A stretch of DNA of 64,000 nt from Salvator merianae (GCA_003586115.2 QVOM02000119.1:42720521-42784520); one strand, 5' to 3'. Positions 1 to 35,159 are shown, numbered from the stretch's first letter. Notes: generated from the sequence alone by a model not told the origin. Translations and numbers: made by a program.

Positions 1-3000
1 GAGGCTCAAGTGTTGGTTGTGCAGAGGATACATACCAGCACCAATCTTCATCTTGATCTGGGGTATTTTCTCTGTGATTCTGGAGACTTACAAAGAGAAG
101 CTTTAAAATGCGTTCTGGTCCTTCCTTTCCAGCTGCTGCCTGCTACCAATACTTCGCGGCTCCACATTTAACGGCATGTATTTTGCTTTCATCCATGCCA
201 CAGTTTTCCTTTCAGGAAGTGGGGGAATCACCACATCCAGGCCATCATTGCCAACACTACAATCACTTTACGTTTTGTAGGTACACTTAGTTCAAGCTCA
301 CCGTGCTTGTAACTGCTGCCACTGTAGCATCCTTTGGGCCTGGGACAGGCACACTTCAGTCCCTGCTGCCACAGCTGCTTTCTCAGGAATGGGCACATTT
401 TGATCGCACTGTCTTCTCCTCTTCTGGGCTGAACGTTATGGTTCTCTTCTACAGCTGGCACAGCCATCTCTCCTGAGCTGTCTGATCTGATACCTGGGCT
501 GGAGAAATGCACACATTTTTCTTTACTTGAATTGATCCCATTCCCTTCTACAGCCCAAGTGGCTTTAGGGCATCTATCCTGCACACAGAAGGCCATAGAT
601 TCAATCCCCAGGATCCTTCCAGAGGGAAGCAAGGGAAAAACAGTTCTGAACTTCTGGCAAGAAAATGGATGTTCCCATGAAGCCACCAGGGATTGTGCTT
701 GATTGGAGGGTGTTTTACCTTTCATCTAGAGACTTTAATCTAGTTCCCCTCAAGCCAGTTCCTTCACAGATGTCTTTGCACATGTTTGGATGATGCAACC
801 CAGGCCGTTCAGCCCTCTCAGCATGAATCAAGTGCCAGCAGAAAAGGTGTGTCAGGAAAAACAGGAGGGTGTTAAGTAAGTGCAAATCACAGTATTTTAA
901 TTTTCAGAAGGAGTTTTATTTATTGCCCTGCTGTTCCACTTACCTTGCATCTAAAATTTAAAGGCTTTTAACAGAACCATGAGTGAATAGCTTCCGAGGA
1001 TTGTTCTTCCTCTAAAGTTGGAGGAAAAGGGAGAAAGTATGACAGGTTTCTCTTTGGTGCCGTGGTTGACTGGTGGTTTGAAGTGCTTTCTTCTCCTGTT
1101 TCATTTGTAGAAAGTGAAGGGAATGCTCCTTCTAATTTTGCTTATCCCCAGTGGCCACAGGCTCAGGGAGGCTGACCCAGAAGGACCAAGTGGCCAGTGT
1201 CCCAGTGCATCCAGGAGTTCAGAAATGGAGTCAACTCTCCCTTTCTCTTTTTGTCCATGTTTCCATTGAGGGTTGGCTAATGTGTGCATAATTGACTTTG
1301 GGACTTTTTAGATGTCTTCTTCCACATGGGTTATGCCTAATTTTCAGCATGTTTGGACACATGTGGACCAAATTTCAGCATTTGGGGGCACTCATGTCCA
1401 GCAGTAATTAGTTTGGAAGTTCCCTAAAGCAAGAGGACTTAAATGCTGGATGGGAAACTCAGCTGAAGACCAGACATTTTTTTGAAAACGTTTAGCTGTT
1501 GCTCTTCTTCCCAAGGCTTTAGGTGGGGACAGAGGGCAAATGGGGGAAGTTAAGAGAAACAATTGTCTCCTAGCAAGGCCTCTCTGGTGCTTTCCTGCGC
1601 AGCAATTTGCATCACAAGAAGGTCCCTCCAAAACAAGTTTTCTGCAGCTGCCACAGTGCAGCTGCCACTGTCATCCACAAAAAACAACCTCCAGGCATAC
1701 GGAGCCATTTGCAGAAGCATTCCTCCTCCCCCTTACCAACCACCAGCACAAAGGAGGAGAGAAAGGGAGCTTCCAGATACATATCCCTGCTATCAGCTGA
1801 TTAAGAACCACATTCAGTTTAAATTCAATTGGTGAAATCACTTCTTCAAACAGCCTCTGTGTAGAAGGGGCCTATGCAGTCAGGCTGTGTTCACACACAA
1901 GGTAAAAATAAAACACCTCTGAGGTGGCTTAGAGGTGGGATCATTCACATGGATTACAGATGAGATGAGAACACGAGGGCCACACACTACTGTTCCTAAG
2001 GTGCTTTTGAACTGGTTTATTGCTACATGTGAATGCAGCCTAAGTTCAAATTCTGCATGGGAAAGTCTTATAGAGTCTTACCTACTATTAGCTCTGTCCA
2101 TTCTGATCCAAGATACTCCTTTCTTTTAGCTGTCTTGTCCTCTGCCCCTCCAAAATGGGCACCAACCATTATGGGTTTAATCTGCTATTCTGGGAGATTA
2201 CTTAAAATATTAGCCACACATTAGCCAAAAGAGCTTTCAGAGCAGGCTAGACAGAATAATGAAAGTAAGATAGTTTATGCTCATAGATTTTCCCTCCAAA
2301 AGGCGCAGACAGATCATGGCTGCCAGTAGCCAGCTTGGGTCGCCCCTTCCAGTTCCAGGCATCAGAGCCCTCAAGCTGCCCTCCATCTTCAGGATGCCCT
2401 TTGTCAGGGATCATGCACAAAAACAGACTCAGTGCTGGGATAATCTGAATACAGGATAGTCCCAATCAGGGGATGGATAGTCCACAGAAGTTACAGACAT
2501 GCTTTTTGGTGTGTGATCCCTGCGGATAAAGGATGGCCTAAAGGTGGATTAAAGATAAGGTGTGACCACAGCCCTAGCCTAGTTTACAGTAATTAATATT
2601 CTCAGGCAGTCTACCATTCACATACCAGCTATACCCCACATCTTTTTAGCTTCTGGGTTGATCTAAGAAAAAGCAGCTAGAAGCAACTTAAATGTTAAGT
2701 TATACAGAGCCATATTACATCTGGCTTCTCATCAGATACTTGTGGTTCTCTGGTGCACACAGTGACAGAATGATGCACCACCTGCCATTAATTTATTCAA
2801 CAAGCAAAGTTGTGCATCAGTCTGTCACTGTTTTAAATTTTTACTATTTGGTGCACTGAGCCTGTAGTTGTTAAGTTGTGGTATTTAAGAAAACTAGCAC
2901 AAGATTTTCAACATCAGTCTGAGAAAATGGTCAATAAGAAAGGCACGGAAAAAAACCTTTTGTGGTTAAAACGCAGCAGGCTTCAGTCACACTTTTTCAG

Positions 3001-3991
3001 TTTGTTTTTTTCTATATTAAAATGTACTATTCGGCTCATTAGAGACCATTCTTCTTATGACCCATATGCATGTCTGCATATTTCGTGCAATAATTGGTTT
3101 GGTGCAGTTACAGTTTTGCTGGTGCTGTACCTTTTAATGTTGTCTACCTTTTATGCTGTTTATTGTGACACTATACTTCCAGTTTTATGTGAACATTTTA
3201 ACCGACTTAAAAACAGAAATAGTGATATACTTATATTATCACAGTGACATAATAAGGTTTTTCAGAGTGCTTAACTGTTGGATTGTTTTGTTCTTCATCC
3301 TTTTGAGGATTTTTTACATCTATCCATTTTAAGGGGCTTTTGGTTCACATATTAATTCACTGAAAATTCCAGTGCAATGAACAACAGAAAATAAAATAAA
3401 TATATTAAAATATTAAAACTCTTTCTCAAAAAGAGATAAAAAGCAGGAGGCCAAAAAGTGATTTCATTAATGAGTAGTAATGAGTGCTTATTTGTAGAAA
3501 TGTTTACTGAGCAAGCATTGACAACTCAAAAGACTGTTGTTTTATTTTAGAAGAAGATGATTCAATAAACTTGGCAGTCGTGCAAAACAAGCTGTCCTCT
3601 GGGATCTCACAAACGGCAACGTTTGGAACAGTATTGTGGATTGACTTATTTCAGATCTTTAGTGAACTTGAACTGATATTAACATTTGAAAAATGTTCTT
3701 GGAGCCAGGTAAACTGGCAATAAACTAGCTGCCCCCCAAGATGAATTGTGCATAAAACTGAGCTCAAGCTCATGGAAACCACTTTACACATGTGATTTCT
3801 AATAATCTAGAAAGGGACCTATGGAGTTTTCATTTCCAGTGGTGGTCATGCCAGCAGTGTGCTATTTGAACTAGGCTTTAGCCAATGGCAGGTGTATAAG
3901 CAAAGTCCTATATATAGTAGTCTGTTGAACTGATGATAATGGTTTACATAGTCAAGTCGGTTAGCTTTTTTTTGTCATCCTCATATCATAG
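1..3991 (+). other. GUCY2C intron (3' part)
   Basis: No coding exon is recognisable; the exon expected just upstream of GMSYLHSS is not here. It holds short inverted-repeat material at 1880-2043 and possibly 2470-2590. An open stretch at 228-725 on the minus strand and an AT-rich one at 2876-3247 match nothing recognised and lack exon features. Confidence 0.7.
1880..2043. repeat. Short inverted-repeat element (GGCTGTGTTCACA ends)
   Basis: The left end CAGGCTGTGTTCACACACA and right end TGTGAATGCAGCCTAA are imperfect inverted repeats. The interior carries GGTGGGATCATTCACAT and ACGAGGGCCACACACT. Related interiors occur at about 8630-8790 and 56467-56640, so this is a dispersed MITE-like family. 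Confidence 0.5.
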
Positions 3992-25888
<21,897 letters not shown>

Positions 25889-25928
25889 AACAGGACACAC
25901 AATTCCAGAAAGACAGAACTAAATGCAC

Positions 25929-25934
25929 AATAAA
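25929..25934 (+). terminator. GUCY2C: Poly(A) signal AATAAA of GUCY2C
   Basis: A canonical AATAAA lies 40 bases after the GUCY2C stop codon, in an A/T-rich stretch. It is the nearest signal downstream and would give a very short 3' UTR of roughly 60 bases. Use of more distal sites cannot be excluded from sequence alone. Confidence 0.6.
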
Positions 25935-27885
25935 TTTTTACATCCAGTGAACAGACTTGCGGTACTGTAGAGAGCACAGATTACTCAGAAATTCGATCAT
26001 TTGAGTGTTCTCTGTAGTTAATATTCTGTGGGGAGCAGTGTACCTAGCATTGAGTGAGTCCAGGTTGTCAGGGGCACCAGAAACGTTTTTGTTGATAGAT
26101 ACCATCAAGATGGGACCAACTCCTGGTGACTACATGGACAAATTCATGCAGTTTTCTTGGTAGATAGAGAAGTGGTTTGCCATTATCTTCTTCTGGCAAG
26201 ATGTTGGGGACTGACCTTCTGCTTTCCTGGCTGTTGCTCTAGTGCTGAGCTATACTCAATTCTTAGGAGGCAAAGAGTAGCCCTTGATTGCTGCCCTTGG
26301 TGTTTATTATTGCATTTTGTGCATGTCTGTAATCTCTGTCTGCATAGTATGAGGGCCCATCTTGCTTCATTCACCCGGGGCCTATTCCACCCTAGCTAAG
26401 CACCTGGAAAAGAACATCCCCTCATCTGCATTGGCAAAAATGAAGTTCACTCAGCACAAGATGCTGCTTCTTGTTGGGTTGGAGGCTTCACTGATGTGCT
26501 GCTTCTTGGAACTGAGTGAGGACAAAATAAGAGAGCATCTAGGTAGCAGATTTTTAATCCATCTTAAGAGTATGTTGGCAAAGAGGAGTGTGCAAAGAGA
26601 GCAAAACTGACTGCTGCATAACATCAGTACAGTATTGCAAATGCTATGGGAGACGAACACTTGTCTTATGGCTGCAAGTGTCCCAATACAATGGGCACAG
26701 AAAACTGGAGGCACATCCTGATATAATGTAGAGGTATGTGAAGACTGCATTCCACAAGTAATTTTTGAGTCTTTCTGAACATACAGGAAAATATTTTAAA
26801 CAAGTAAGCTAGTAACTAAGCAAACAAACAAACATTATGAACACATTGTTTGAAACAATCTTTATCTGAAGTTGCCTGGCCATGCCCTCACTCCTTTTGA
26901 AAATCAGATTCATTTAAAAGCTGTCATATTTTCTTGTGTTTAAGCAGTTTTTACTGAAGCACATATTTCTTTTTATGGAAATAGCCAAAATTATTTTGCT
27001 TGGTTGGCTACTTATTTTCATCATTTTTGATTTGACATGATTAAGGGCTGCAATCCTAAACACGCTTTTTAAGTAGAAAGCCTTACTGAACACAATAGTA
27101 CTTACACCTGAGTAAACACACAAAGCATTACGTTTCCAACTGACATCTAGTATATTTGGAAATAAAATATAACCTTTTGGATTAAGCCCTGCATGTGTGT
27201 GTGAGTTTGTTGGCTTTCTTGTTTTCCTCAAACAACTAAGATTATATTGGTCAGCAGAATGAATTTAAATTTTGCATAGTTAAACTTCAATAGTATTTCT
27301 CTCCACGTTTATTTCTTCAAGAAAGGCATATTTCATATAGTCTCAGCTTGTGGTCTGCATATCATTGATAATCCATGAGTTCTATTCAGGAGTCTACAGT
27401 AGTGAAACTGCCTCTACGCAAGTAAATGTAGGCAGGAGCAATTTCTTATCCAAATGGAGCATGCAGTTATATTATAAGTACTTGAAACATGGGATCTGTT
27501 TATTCACTATCTCATGCAGCTGCTTCATCCCCTTCCATCCCCAAAATCTGATAGACAGTAAATAACAAAAAAGGACAAGGATCTGCTTAGAGAGTTCTGA
27601 GCACCAAGGGGAGAGAGAAAGTATTGTTATATTATGAGTCTTTGAAAAAAGATGTTACTATACTTCTTACCAAAATTAAAGATTCTTCCTCTTCTTTCCA
27701 GAAGTAACCAAACCAGTTAATTGATTAAACCATTCGAGCTATATTATTTTGCAGGAGGAGTAGAAAACAAGAAAAATACATTTCCCCTTATACAATATAT
27801 TGTTCCAGTAAAATGAATTATAATTTTATGCCTATACTATAAGTACTCTGTCACCTTTGGCAGTCCTTCACACTTTTAAAAAAAT
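25935..27885. other. Intergenic sequence after GUCY2C
   Basis: At about 26086-26400 there is a repeat containing GGGACCAACTCCTGGTGACT and GTGGTTTGCCATT, strings common in sauropsid interspersed repeats; its class is not assigned. From 26400 to 27885 nothing is recognised with confidence. Confidence 0.45.
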
Positions 27886-27889
27886 CTTC

Positions 27890-29240
27890 ACAAGATTCAA
27901 ATGAGTGACGGCTACTCAGCTGCATACCAGCTTGGAGAAAATGGATTATCTAGACCCATTTAAATCTAGCTTTGGGCATGATTATGGCACTGACACTGCC
28001 TTGGATAACCTTATTTGGAGAGGGACAATAGAAATGCAGCCCTGTCTCTTAGTGGCTGGGTATCTTGCTGGAGTGACTTCAAGGACTGGGAATTGGAGGC
28101 ACTGTTTTACACTAGTTCTTCTCTATCTCCAAAACACATTTCAGAAACTAGCAGTGGAGAACTTCTGCATATTGCCTTGGGAACTTTCATGTAGAACTCC
28201 CCTGGAGGTAGTTACGACCCCTGTCTACACAACAGTTAATGAAGCCATTGAGGATGGTCATCAGGAAATTTAGAATGGGTTTCATCAGTACGCTGATAAC
28301 ACCCAATTCTAAGGCTGTGTCTCCACATAGTGTTGGAGGGGCATCAAAGTCTGCTGTCTCCTAAACACACTATGCTGAAGGGGCATAAAGGTGCATGGAG
28401 GGATTTCAGTCCCCTTTCATAGCACGTAGAGCTGTGGGATGTACTGAGATGGCCTTTGCTGCAGCAAAACAGGCTGCATTTGCACGAGAGTCAGCTTGAA
28501 AACGGTGGCCTCAGTGACTGCAACAGACATCGTTTGAGACTCATGTGGCAGCAGTAGCCAGGAGTGCCTGCCTGACTGATTCACAGCTTCAGTCTTTCCT
28601 GGATAGGCACAACTTGGCCATGGTGATTTATGCTCTGGTAACCTCCAGACTAGACTACTGTAATGCACACTATATGGGGCTACCCTTGAAGACACTTCAG
28701 AAGCTAGAACTAGTGCAGAATGGAGGAGTTCAGCTGTTGATGGGAGTTTCTGGCTGAACACACATCACATTAGTCTTGAAAGAGCTGCACTGGCTGACTA
28801 TTTGCTACTGAGCCTGATTCAAAGTGTTGATGTTAATATTTAAAGCCCTAAATGGCTTGGGTGCCGGTTATCTGAAGAAGCACCTTATCCCATATAGACC
28901 TGCCTGAGCATTGAGATCACAAGGTGAGGGCCTTTTGGTACTTCTGCCACTCTCAAAAGTGCAAGGTGCAGTGACACATGAGAGGGCCTTTTCCGTGGTG
29001 GCCCCCAGGAACTGGACAGCCACCCTCTAGAGGTCTGCCAGGTGCTGACATTATATAGCTTTCAGTGCCTGGTTAAAACATATTTCTTCACCCAGGTCTT
29101 TGATATTTAGCTTCCTCTTGAGTGTTGTCTTACCATGGAGGGAGGGTTACATTTTAATTATGTTCTAGGATTTATAGATTTATAGATTTTTATTGTTGTG
29201 ACCTTTGGGTGAAGGGTGGGACGTAATAAACGAACTCTAT
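27890..29240 (+). repeat. L2-like LINE relic (first of two in tandem)
   Basis: The reverse-transcriptase start reads HTSLEKMDYLDPFKSSFGHD near 27925. After a disrupted stretch (28310-28530) the C-terminal half follows: DYCNAHYMGLPLKTLQKLE near 28660, then LFKALNGLG near 28840. The tail ends in TTTGGGTGAAGGGTGGGACGT and AATAAA near 29225. Stops throughout. Confidence 0.75.
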
Positions 29241-29259
29241 ACCTAGGCCGCAAGATCTG

Positions 29260-30300
29260 TTCCCTCCAGCAGAGGCACCTCCTTGAAGTGTCTCTTGCTG
29301 GCACAGTGGAAACATGGTCTATCTCTCCATTCTGTCTGTGTCAGGGGAAACAGTTCAGGTGCTTGATTATTGCCTGGAGGCAGTAATAGATTGGATGTGG
29401 GAAAATAAACTGAAACTGAATCCAGACAAAACAGAGATACTGTGAGTCACAGGGTCTCAAACCCAGGGAGTTGGAGGGCATTCAGTTCTGGATGGTACTG
29501 TTTGCTTCAGAAAAATAGGGGTGTGGTCTGAGCAGACTGCTGAATTCATTAGTGTCCCCTGAGGCTTAGATGGCAATGGTAGCCAGGACTAATCTTCACC
29601 TCTGACTGGTTTGCTAACTTTGGCCTTTCCACGATAGGGTCAACTTAGTCACAGAGATCCATGTTCTAGTAAGCTTCAAGCTTGACTACTGTAATGTACT
29701 CTACATGGGGCTACCCTCAAAGATGATCCAGAAGCTGGAACTAGTGCAGAATACAGCAGCTTATACTGATGGGAATCTCCAGCTGGATGCACATCATGCC
29801 AGTCTTGAAAGTGTAGCACTATCAAGCCTGAATCACTATCAAACCTGATCTGAGATGTTTTACATATAAAACCGTGAATGGCTTGGGTTGAAAACAGATG
29901 AAGCACCTTTTCTCAAGCAAACCTGTATTAAGATAATGGGGGAAAATCTCCTTGTAGTTCCACCACCTTCAGAAATTTGAGAGGTGGTGGCACGCAACAC
30001 AGCCTTTTCTGTAGTGGATCCTAAGTTCCAGAATATATTTCCAGTGGAAGTGCCCTAAGTGCCAATATCATATGATTTCTGGACCCTGGTTAAATGTACC
30101 TCTTCACCTAGGCTTTTGATGTTTAGCTCCCTCCTAGTGTTGCCCTAAAGGGTGGAAGAGCTGTATTTTAATTATGTTTTGTACTATTTATTTTATTCAC
30201 ATTTTAATCTTAAAATTTCTATTGAATATTGTGATCTGCCCTGAGACTTCTGGATGAAGAATGAAACAAAAATATCTGGAAATTAAATAAATAAATATAC
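29260..30300 (+). repeat. L2-like LINE relic (second of two in tandem)
   Basis: It repeats the order of the first copy: a GCTGAATCC-type reverse-transcriptase stretch near 29395-29440, GACTACTGTAATGTACTCTA near 29680, AATGGCTTGGGTTGA near 29876, and the 3' UTR with CTGCCCTGAGACTTCTGGAT ending in AATAAATAAATA near 30290. Confidence 0.75.
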
Positions 30301-31008
30301 CTTAAAGGTAGATTGGAGACATGTTAGGCTGAGATCACTGATGGAATAAAGAAATGTGTGCCTTTCCTTGAATAATCCCAAATGCTTATTCTTAAGATTT
30401 TTCAAATACCATATAATACTATTAAAATAATTAGTTAACAGAATATGGAAAGGTTAACAGGAAAGGTAATTAAAATGGTCTGCCAAACAATTTTCGAGTG
30501 ATCCTCAGGGAGGAAAAAGGAAAAAAATGACAGATCTAACACACTAGGAACTAAGGAATCTTCCAGGGCTGCCTTGCCCCTCATGCTCTGATACCTAAAA
30601 TTTATATAAGATCTCTGGGGAGCCTGTCAGATTTATTTTCTCCCTAAAAAACACTGAATGTAATAATCTGAAGTTTATAATCTTCTGCTCTGTTAGCACA
30701 GCATGGACAAAGGAGGTGGTGGTAAGATTTTGGGTCTCTTTGGGCCCACTGTTGCATCATCTTGGCTCCTTTGCTGGCAACTTGGTACTAGTGACAAGGA
30801 TACAATGGCTTAAATTTTATGGGCATATTTTTGACATTACATTTTTAGTGTCTTCAACAGTCATACAACAGTAATATAAGTATTACACCCTCAACCATTA
30901 TAAATGGCCTCCAATAGTTAAGTTTTTCCTTATTTAAAAAATATATTTAGTCAAAATAGAAAGCTAGATTTTTTTCACACTGGATTTGAAAGACTTTGGT
31001 GAGTCTAT

Positions 31009-31514
31009 GGTCCCTTCTGTACTTACTGGTAGATTGGCCCATTGAGTGGTATAGGCCTCTGCTGTCCTCACACTAGTGTGGACTAGCAGAGGTCCAGCCC
31101 CTTCTTAGTATGGCCTGTCCTCATTAGATTAGGCCATGGGCTGGAATATAGTGCCAAAATGGCACTCTATCCAGCTCTACCAGTAAACCTTTTAAAAGTA
31201 GTCCAAAGTGGACTACTAGATACATCAGACTATGAATAGCAGGTGGATAACATGCCCCATGATCCAGTACATTGGGCCTGGTCCCTTGCTGGTAGCACAC
31301 CAGGAAACAGTACTCAAAGTACACTACTCATGAACATACTGCCAAAAAGGCCCCAGCCAGGAACGTCAAAGCATTGGCTGGGGTGGACTGTCCAAATGGG
31401 GACAGCCCTGAAACAGGATACCAGCAACCTGTTCCACCTTGGGATGCGTTGCTTGCCAAGCACTGAGGTGTCCCACCTTACCACAGGATAGCCTTGGCCA
31501 GTGTGGAAATGGTC
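31009..31514. mobile_element. Inverted-repeat element, family A, about 506 bp
   Basis: The left end GGTCCCTTCTGTACTTACTG and right end GCCAGTGTGGAAATGGTC are imperfect inverted repeats. The interior GTGGACTAGCAGAGGTCC matches the 46620 copy (GTGGACTAGCGAGATCC). The target duplication is unclear. Non-coding. Confidence 0.55.
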
Positions 31515-32015
31515 TAAGATTTCAAAGAATATGGACCACAGTTTTTACTACATAGATGAAAAGTTGCAATAACAGCAGATAATCTTAGTATTTGTAACAA
31601 AGACCAGCATTCTTTCTTTTCCTCCAAATATTTTTTTTAAAAAAAGTTTAAATAACGTAGTTGCTTTGGACCCATCTAAACTTCAGTTTTAATTCAGTTT
31701 CAGTTCACCTTCAGAGTGAGAGAACACATCAGCAAAACGACTAGTCATTTTGGCTGTTAATCTGCATTGGATGGTAGACCAGCCTAAGGAATCCCTAGAA
31801 TGCCTCAGCTACACTATGGAGTAGTCTACCAGAACACTCCTGGAAAACCACTACATTCAAACCAAGTTACAAAGATCAGTTTATATCTTGTATCCAGCCA
31901 GTGTTGTACTACTTTAGAAATCCTCAAACATAAAAGATCTCTACTAGGGTCAAATTTAACATGCATCCCTCTATGTTGCATAGTATAGTAAGATCCCTTT
32001 TGCATATGCAGTATC

Positions 32016-32045
32016 TACCTACCTACCTACCTACTTACCTACCTC
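32016..32045 (+). repeat. (CTAC)n microsatellite
   Basis: Seven or so tandem CTAC units with one CTTAC variant. Confidence 0.85.
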
Positions 32046-32620
32046 TGGATCAAAAGGGGTAACTCCAGATTCATTATATCCCAAGCCCCTTTGTTCCAGT
32101 ATACTCATATAACTGACAGTTTGTCCAGGGGCCTGACATAGTTAAAACTGTCCTACTGCACTCTATGAAAGAAAGAAGAAAAGTCTGCCTTCATCTATAG
32201 TTGTAAGAGTGAAACAACAAAACAATGGGCATAACAATTATATCAGTAGGGTATCCACCCCAAGTGGAAACAGAATGCAGGTTTGTCTTGCATATTTATT
32301 ATATTTTATGAACAGTAACAGACATCTTAGAAGATTGTAGTTCTTCATACGGCAGATGAGAAAATCTGATGCTGTTCTATTACTGTACATGACTCTACAA
32401 CAAATAAGTAATGCAATCGTCCCGAATAACATTTGGATTCTGAGTTACATCTTTCCACGTTTGAAAAATTAACATTTTGTAACTAAGATAGGCATCGTTG
32501 GCAATCCAAACAGAAGTAGCTAAAACAGGGCTCTCCAAACATTGTTGTACCACAATTCCCATGGATGCCAGTTAGCATAGTCAATAATCCAGGATGGTGG
32601 GCATTCCTGAATTTACCATA

Positions 32621-33122
32621 GGCCCTTTCTGCACTGGGTCTTGGATTGGAATACATTCTGAACCAAGTCTCACTTTTCTGCACCTGTTATGGAATTGTGG
32701 AAGACCCTATTCAGACTGCTTTGTCTGCATGGGAAAAAGTAGTGGACCGGGATATGGCTGCAAAATGGTGCTGTATTCCACTCCATAACTGGACCACCGG
32801 ACTACAAAGGGTACACAGACAGCACACTGCTGTAAACTGAAATAATCTGGGGAACCCATCTTGGTGGAGTTCAAGGGAGCACTGCAGGAAACACACCTCA
32901 AAATAGACCCTCCCTGCAACAGTGAAGGCTGGAAACAGAATTTCTCAGCTTTTGAAGGCTCCACACTGGCTCTGAAACCAGCAGCCAGAGCTGGGCCATG
33001 ACAGGCTGTTTGAATGTGGACAGTCCTTGAAACAGTTTACTTCTAACCCGTTCCAGTGCGGCCCGTACTCATCAAACCCACACTACATGGGCCCAAACAG
33101 CCCACGAAGTATAAAAAGGGCC
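32621..33122. mobile_element. Inverted-repeat element, family A, 502 bp, TSD ATA
   Basis: Left end GGCCCTTTCTGCACTGGG and right end TATAAAAAGGGCC, flanked by ATA at 32618-32620 and 33123-33125. The terminal GGCCC and GGGCC are exact inverted repeats. Non-coding interior. Confidence 0.65.
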
Positions 33123-33484
33123 ATAGTCTAGAGAGCACCATGTTCACCATGGATAATACTAAAGACTAAAATGACTATCACTGAAAATTCAAACCAACCA
33201 ATGCTATAGTCCTGCATTTCCAGTATATACATCCATACATTTATAGTTGTATTTTAATATATAACATGACCATTATTGTATTTACAGCCTCCTGATCATT
33301 ACTAAGCATTAACTGTGTTGTGGTGCTACCTTATAATTATCATGGTTTTATATTTGTGACATATATTATCAAACAAATTTCTGCTTTAAAGACTAGTAAT
33401 TTGTACCTGGATAGCAACAGGAGTATGATGTCTTAGAATTTAGTCTTCTTAATCAGGATGCTATGTCTTTTTTGTAAAGACAAG

Positions 33485-33664
33485 GGCCCTTTATGAACTT
33501 GGCCTTATACCAGATTATATCCTGGAATAGGGACCTGCTATCTGAATGCTAATAGGAACAATGGCAGGCCCCACGCAGGGCCTGCTATAATCTCCGCTAG
33601 CATGCGGATAGCAGGTCCCTGTTCTGAGATATGATCCAGAATAAAACCAAGTGCAGAAAGGTCC
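33485..33664. mobile_element. Palindromic inverted-repeat element, family C, 180 bp, TSD AAG
   Basis: Ends GGCCCTTTATGAACTTGGC and CCAAGTGCAGAAAGGTCC, flanked by AAG (33482-33484 and 33665-33667). The two halves are near-complete inverted copies (for example ATAGGGACCTGCTATC near the left and GATAGCAGGTCCCTGTTC near the right). It has the same length as the copy at 35904-36083. Confidence 0.75.
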
Positions 33665-34373
33665 AAGCAGTCTTGATTTATTTAAGGAATCTTTCAGTAC
33701 TTCAATCAAGATGTCAGTACAGTTTATATGCAAAAGTGTTAGTCACATAAGGGATCTTTAATCTCACCAAAGTCCTCTCAGGGAAGGCATTGGAAAAGCC
33801 TCACCTGTTTGTTTACTTACCACATTTGAAAAGTTTCTTTATAAAATGAACAATATAAAAGTATTTGCTAAATCCGTAATTTCCATTCTGTTTACCTATT
33901 TTAGTGACTCTACTACCATTGGCTACATGCTTTAAGACTAGCTTGGCCGTGGACCACATATAAAAAAGTGACTATTATGTTAAAACAGCATGACAGTACA
34001 TATCTGTAAGTAAATGATTTTCCAAACATTTTATTAGAACTATTTTATTTATTTATTTTAAACATTTGTATATCACTTCCTATAATATACCTCACAGCAG
34101 TTTTCAATAAGGAGCATAAAAACCATACTAAAACAGCAGGTGCTATAGAAACATAAAGCAACCAAACCAGCATTCTCACAGGGAAATTCCAGATGAAAGG
34201 ACTGGTTTCCAATAATCTTTATAGATTATATTCAAAACAACTTTTGATCCATCCCCTACTTAAGACTCTTCATTATTTCTTGTTTTATTAGAAAACCGTT
34301 TTGGAATAGTATACATATTCTGTCCAAAATTGTGGTTTACAGTCACACTATAGCTGTTTACAGTCACATTATA

Positions 34374-34603
34374 GCTGTCTCTACTTCTAGAAGCGGTGGC
34401 TCTATTTTAGACAGATGAGGGATGGCTCCCCATCTGTGGTACCTTCCTCGTCTCCATTTCAGAGTGAGAGGACACAAGAACTGCCCTGCTTCAGAGGCGC
34501 CTCTGATCACTTTGGAGGTGCCCGTTGAACTGGAGACAGGGTAGCAGCAGGCACCTTTTTGGGATGTCAAGGGCACCCTATTCTGGTAAGTGGAGATGCA
34601 GCC
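34374..34603. mobile_element. Short inverted-repeat element, 230 bp, TSD ATA
   Basis: Left GCTGTCTCTACTTCTAG and right CTGGTAAGTGGAGATGCAGCC are imperfect inverted repeats with ATA on both sides (34371-34373, 34604-34606). A minus-strand open stretch of 174 codons (34364-34888) covers it and is probably fortuitous. Confidence 0.5.
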
Positions 34604-35159
34604 ATAGTCACATTCAATTGGTATGAATTTGCTAGGTCTTCTTAGATCTAGTAGAGTAAAGAAATAGTCAAACTGCAGCCTGCCAGGTGTTGCAGGATTC
34701 CATCCTTCAGCAGGTGTAAAAGGATTTGTTGTTTCTGACAGCCACTGCAATTTGTCTACACTTACTACTCCAGGCACCTGCAGGGTCTCAAGTACTGCAA
34801 TATTCATTTTTGCTGGCATGAAGCATAAATGAAAAGTACAATATAAGCCTGAGGTACCGGGGGGGGGGGCAAGAGAGTGAAATAGCAAGCACTCTGGCTA
34901 CTGCTTCACCTGGTACGCACATGTGCCAACGTGAATATGTGGAAGTGCCTGGCAATATGGCAGCAAGAATGTTTCTGTGAAGGCACCTGCCTCCAGATGC
35001 CTCCCACCAGAGCTGTGGGGACATGACCTTGAGGTTATCTTCTGCTTGGGCTTCCTGCATGCTGGCTGTCAGAATTGATAAATCTTTAGATTTTTTAATA
35101 GTTTTTATGTTCTAAAACTTCACTGTGTTTCATAATAAAAGCATATCAAAACAGAAGAG

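Noticed and set aside
228..725. Minus-strand open frame of 165 codons in the first intron
   Set aside because: No recognisable domain, no splice context and low-complexity composition; most likely chance or repeat-derived.
2876..3247. 123-codon plus-strand frame with a hydrophobic stretch, considered as a GUCY2C transmembrane exon
   Set aside because: The sequence does not match the expected receptor segment, has no clean splice sites, and the membrane exon should lie several exons further upstream.
31982..32045. CTAC tandem considered as a CRISPR-like or regulatory array
   Set aside because: Four-base period without spacers; an ordinary microsatellite.
34364..34888. Minus-strand open frame of 174 codons between the two genes
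   Set aside because: It overlaps an inverted-repeat element (34374-34603), resembles no known family and shows no exon or promoter features.
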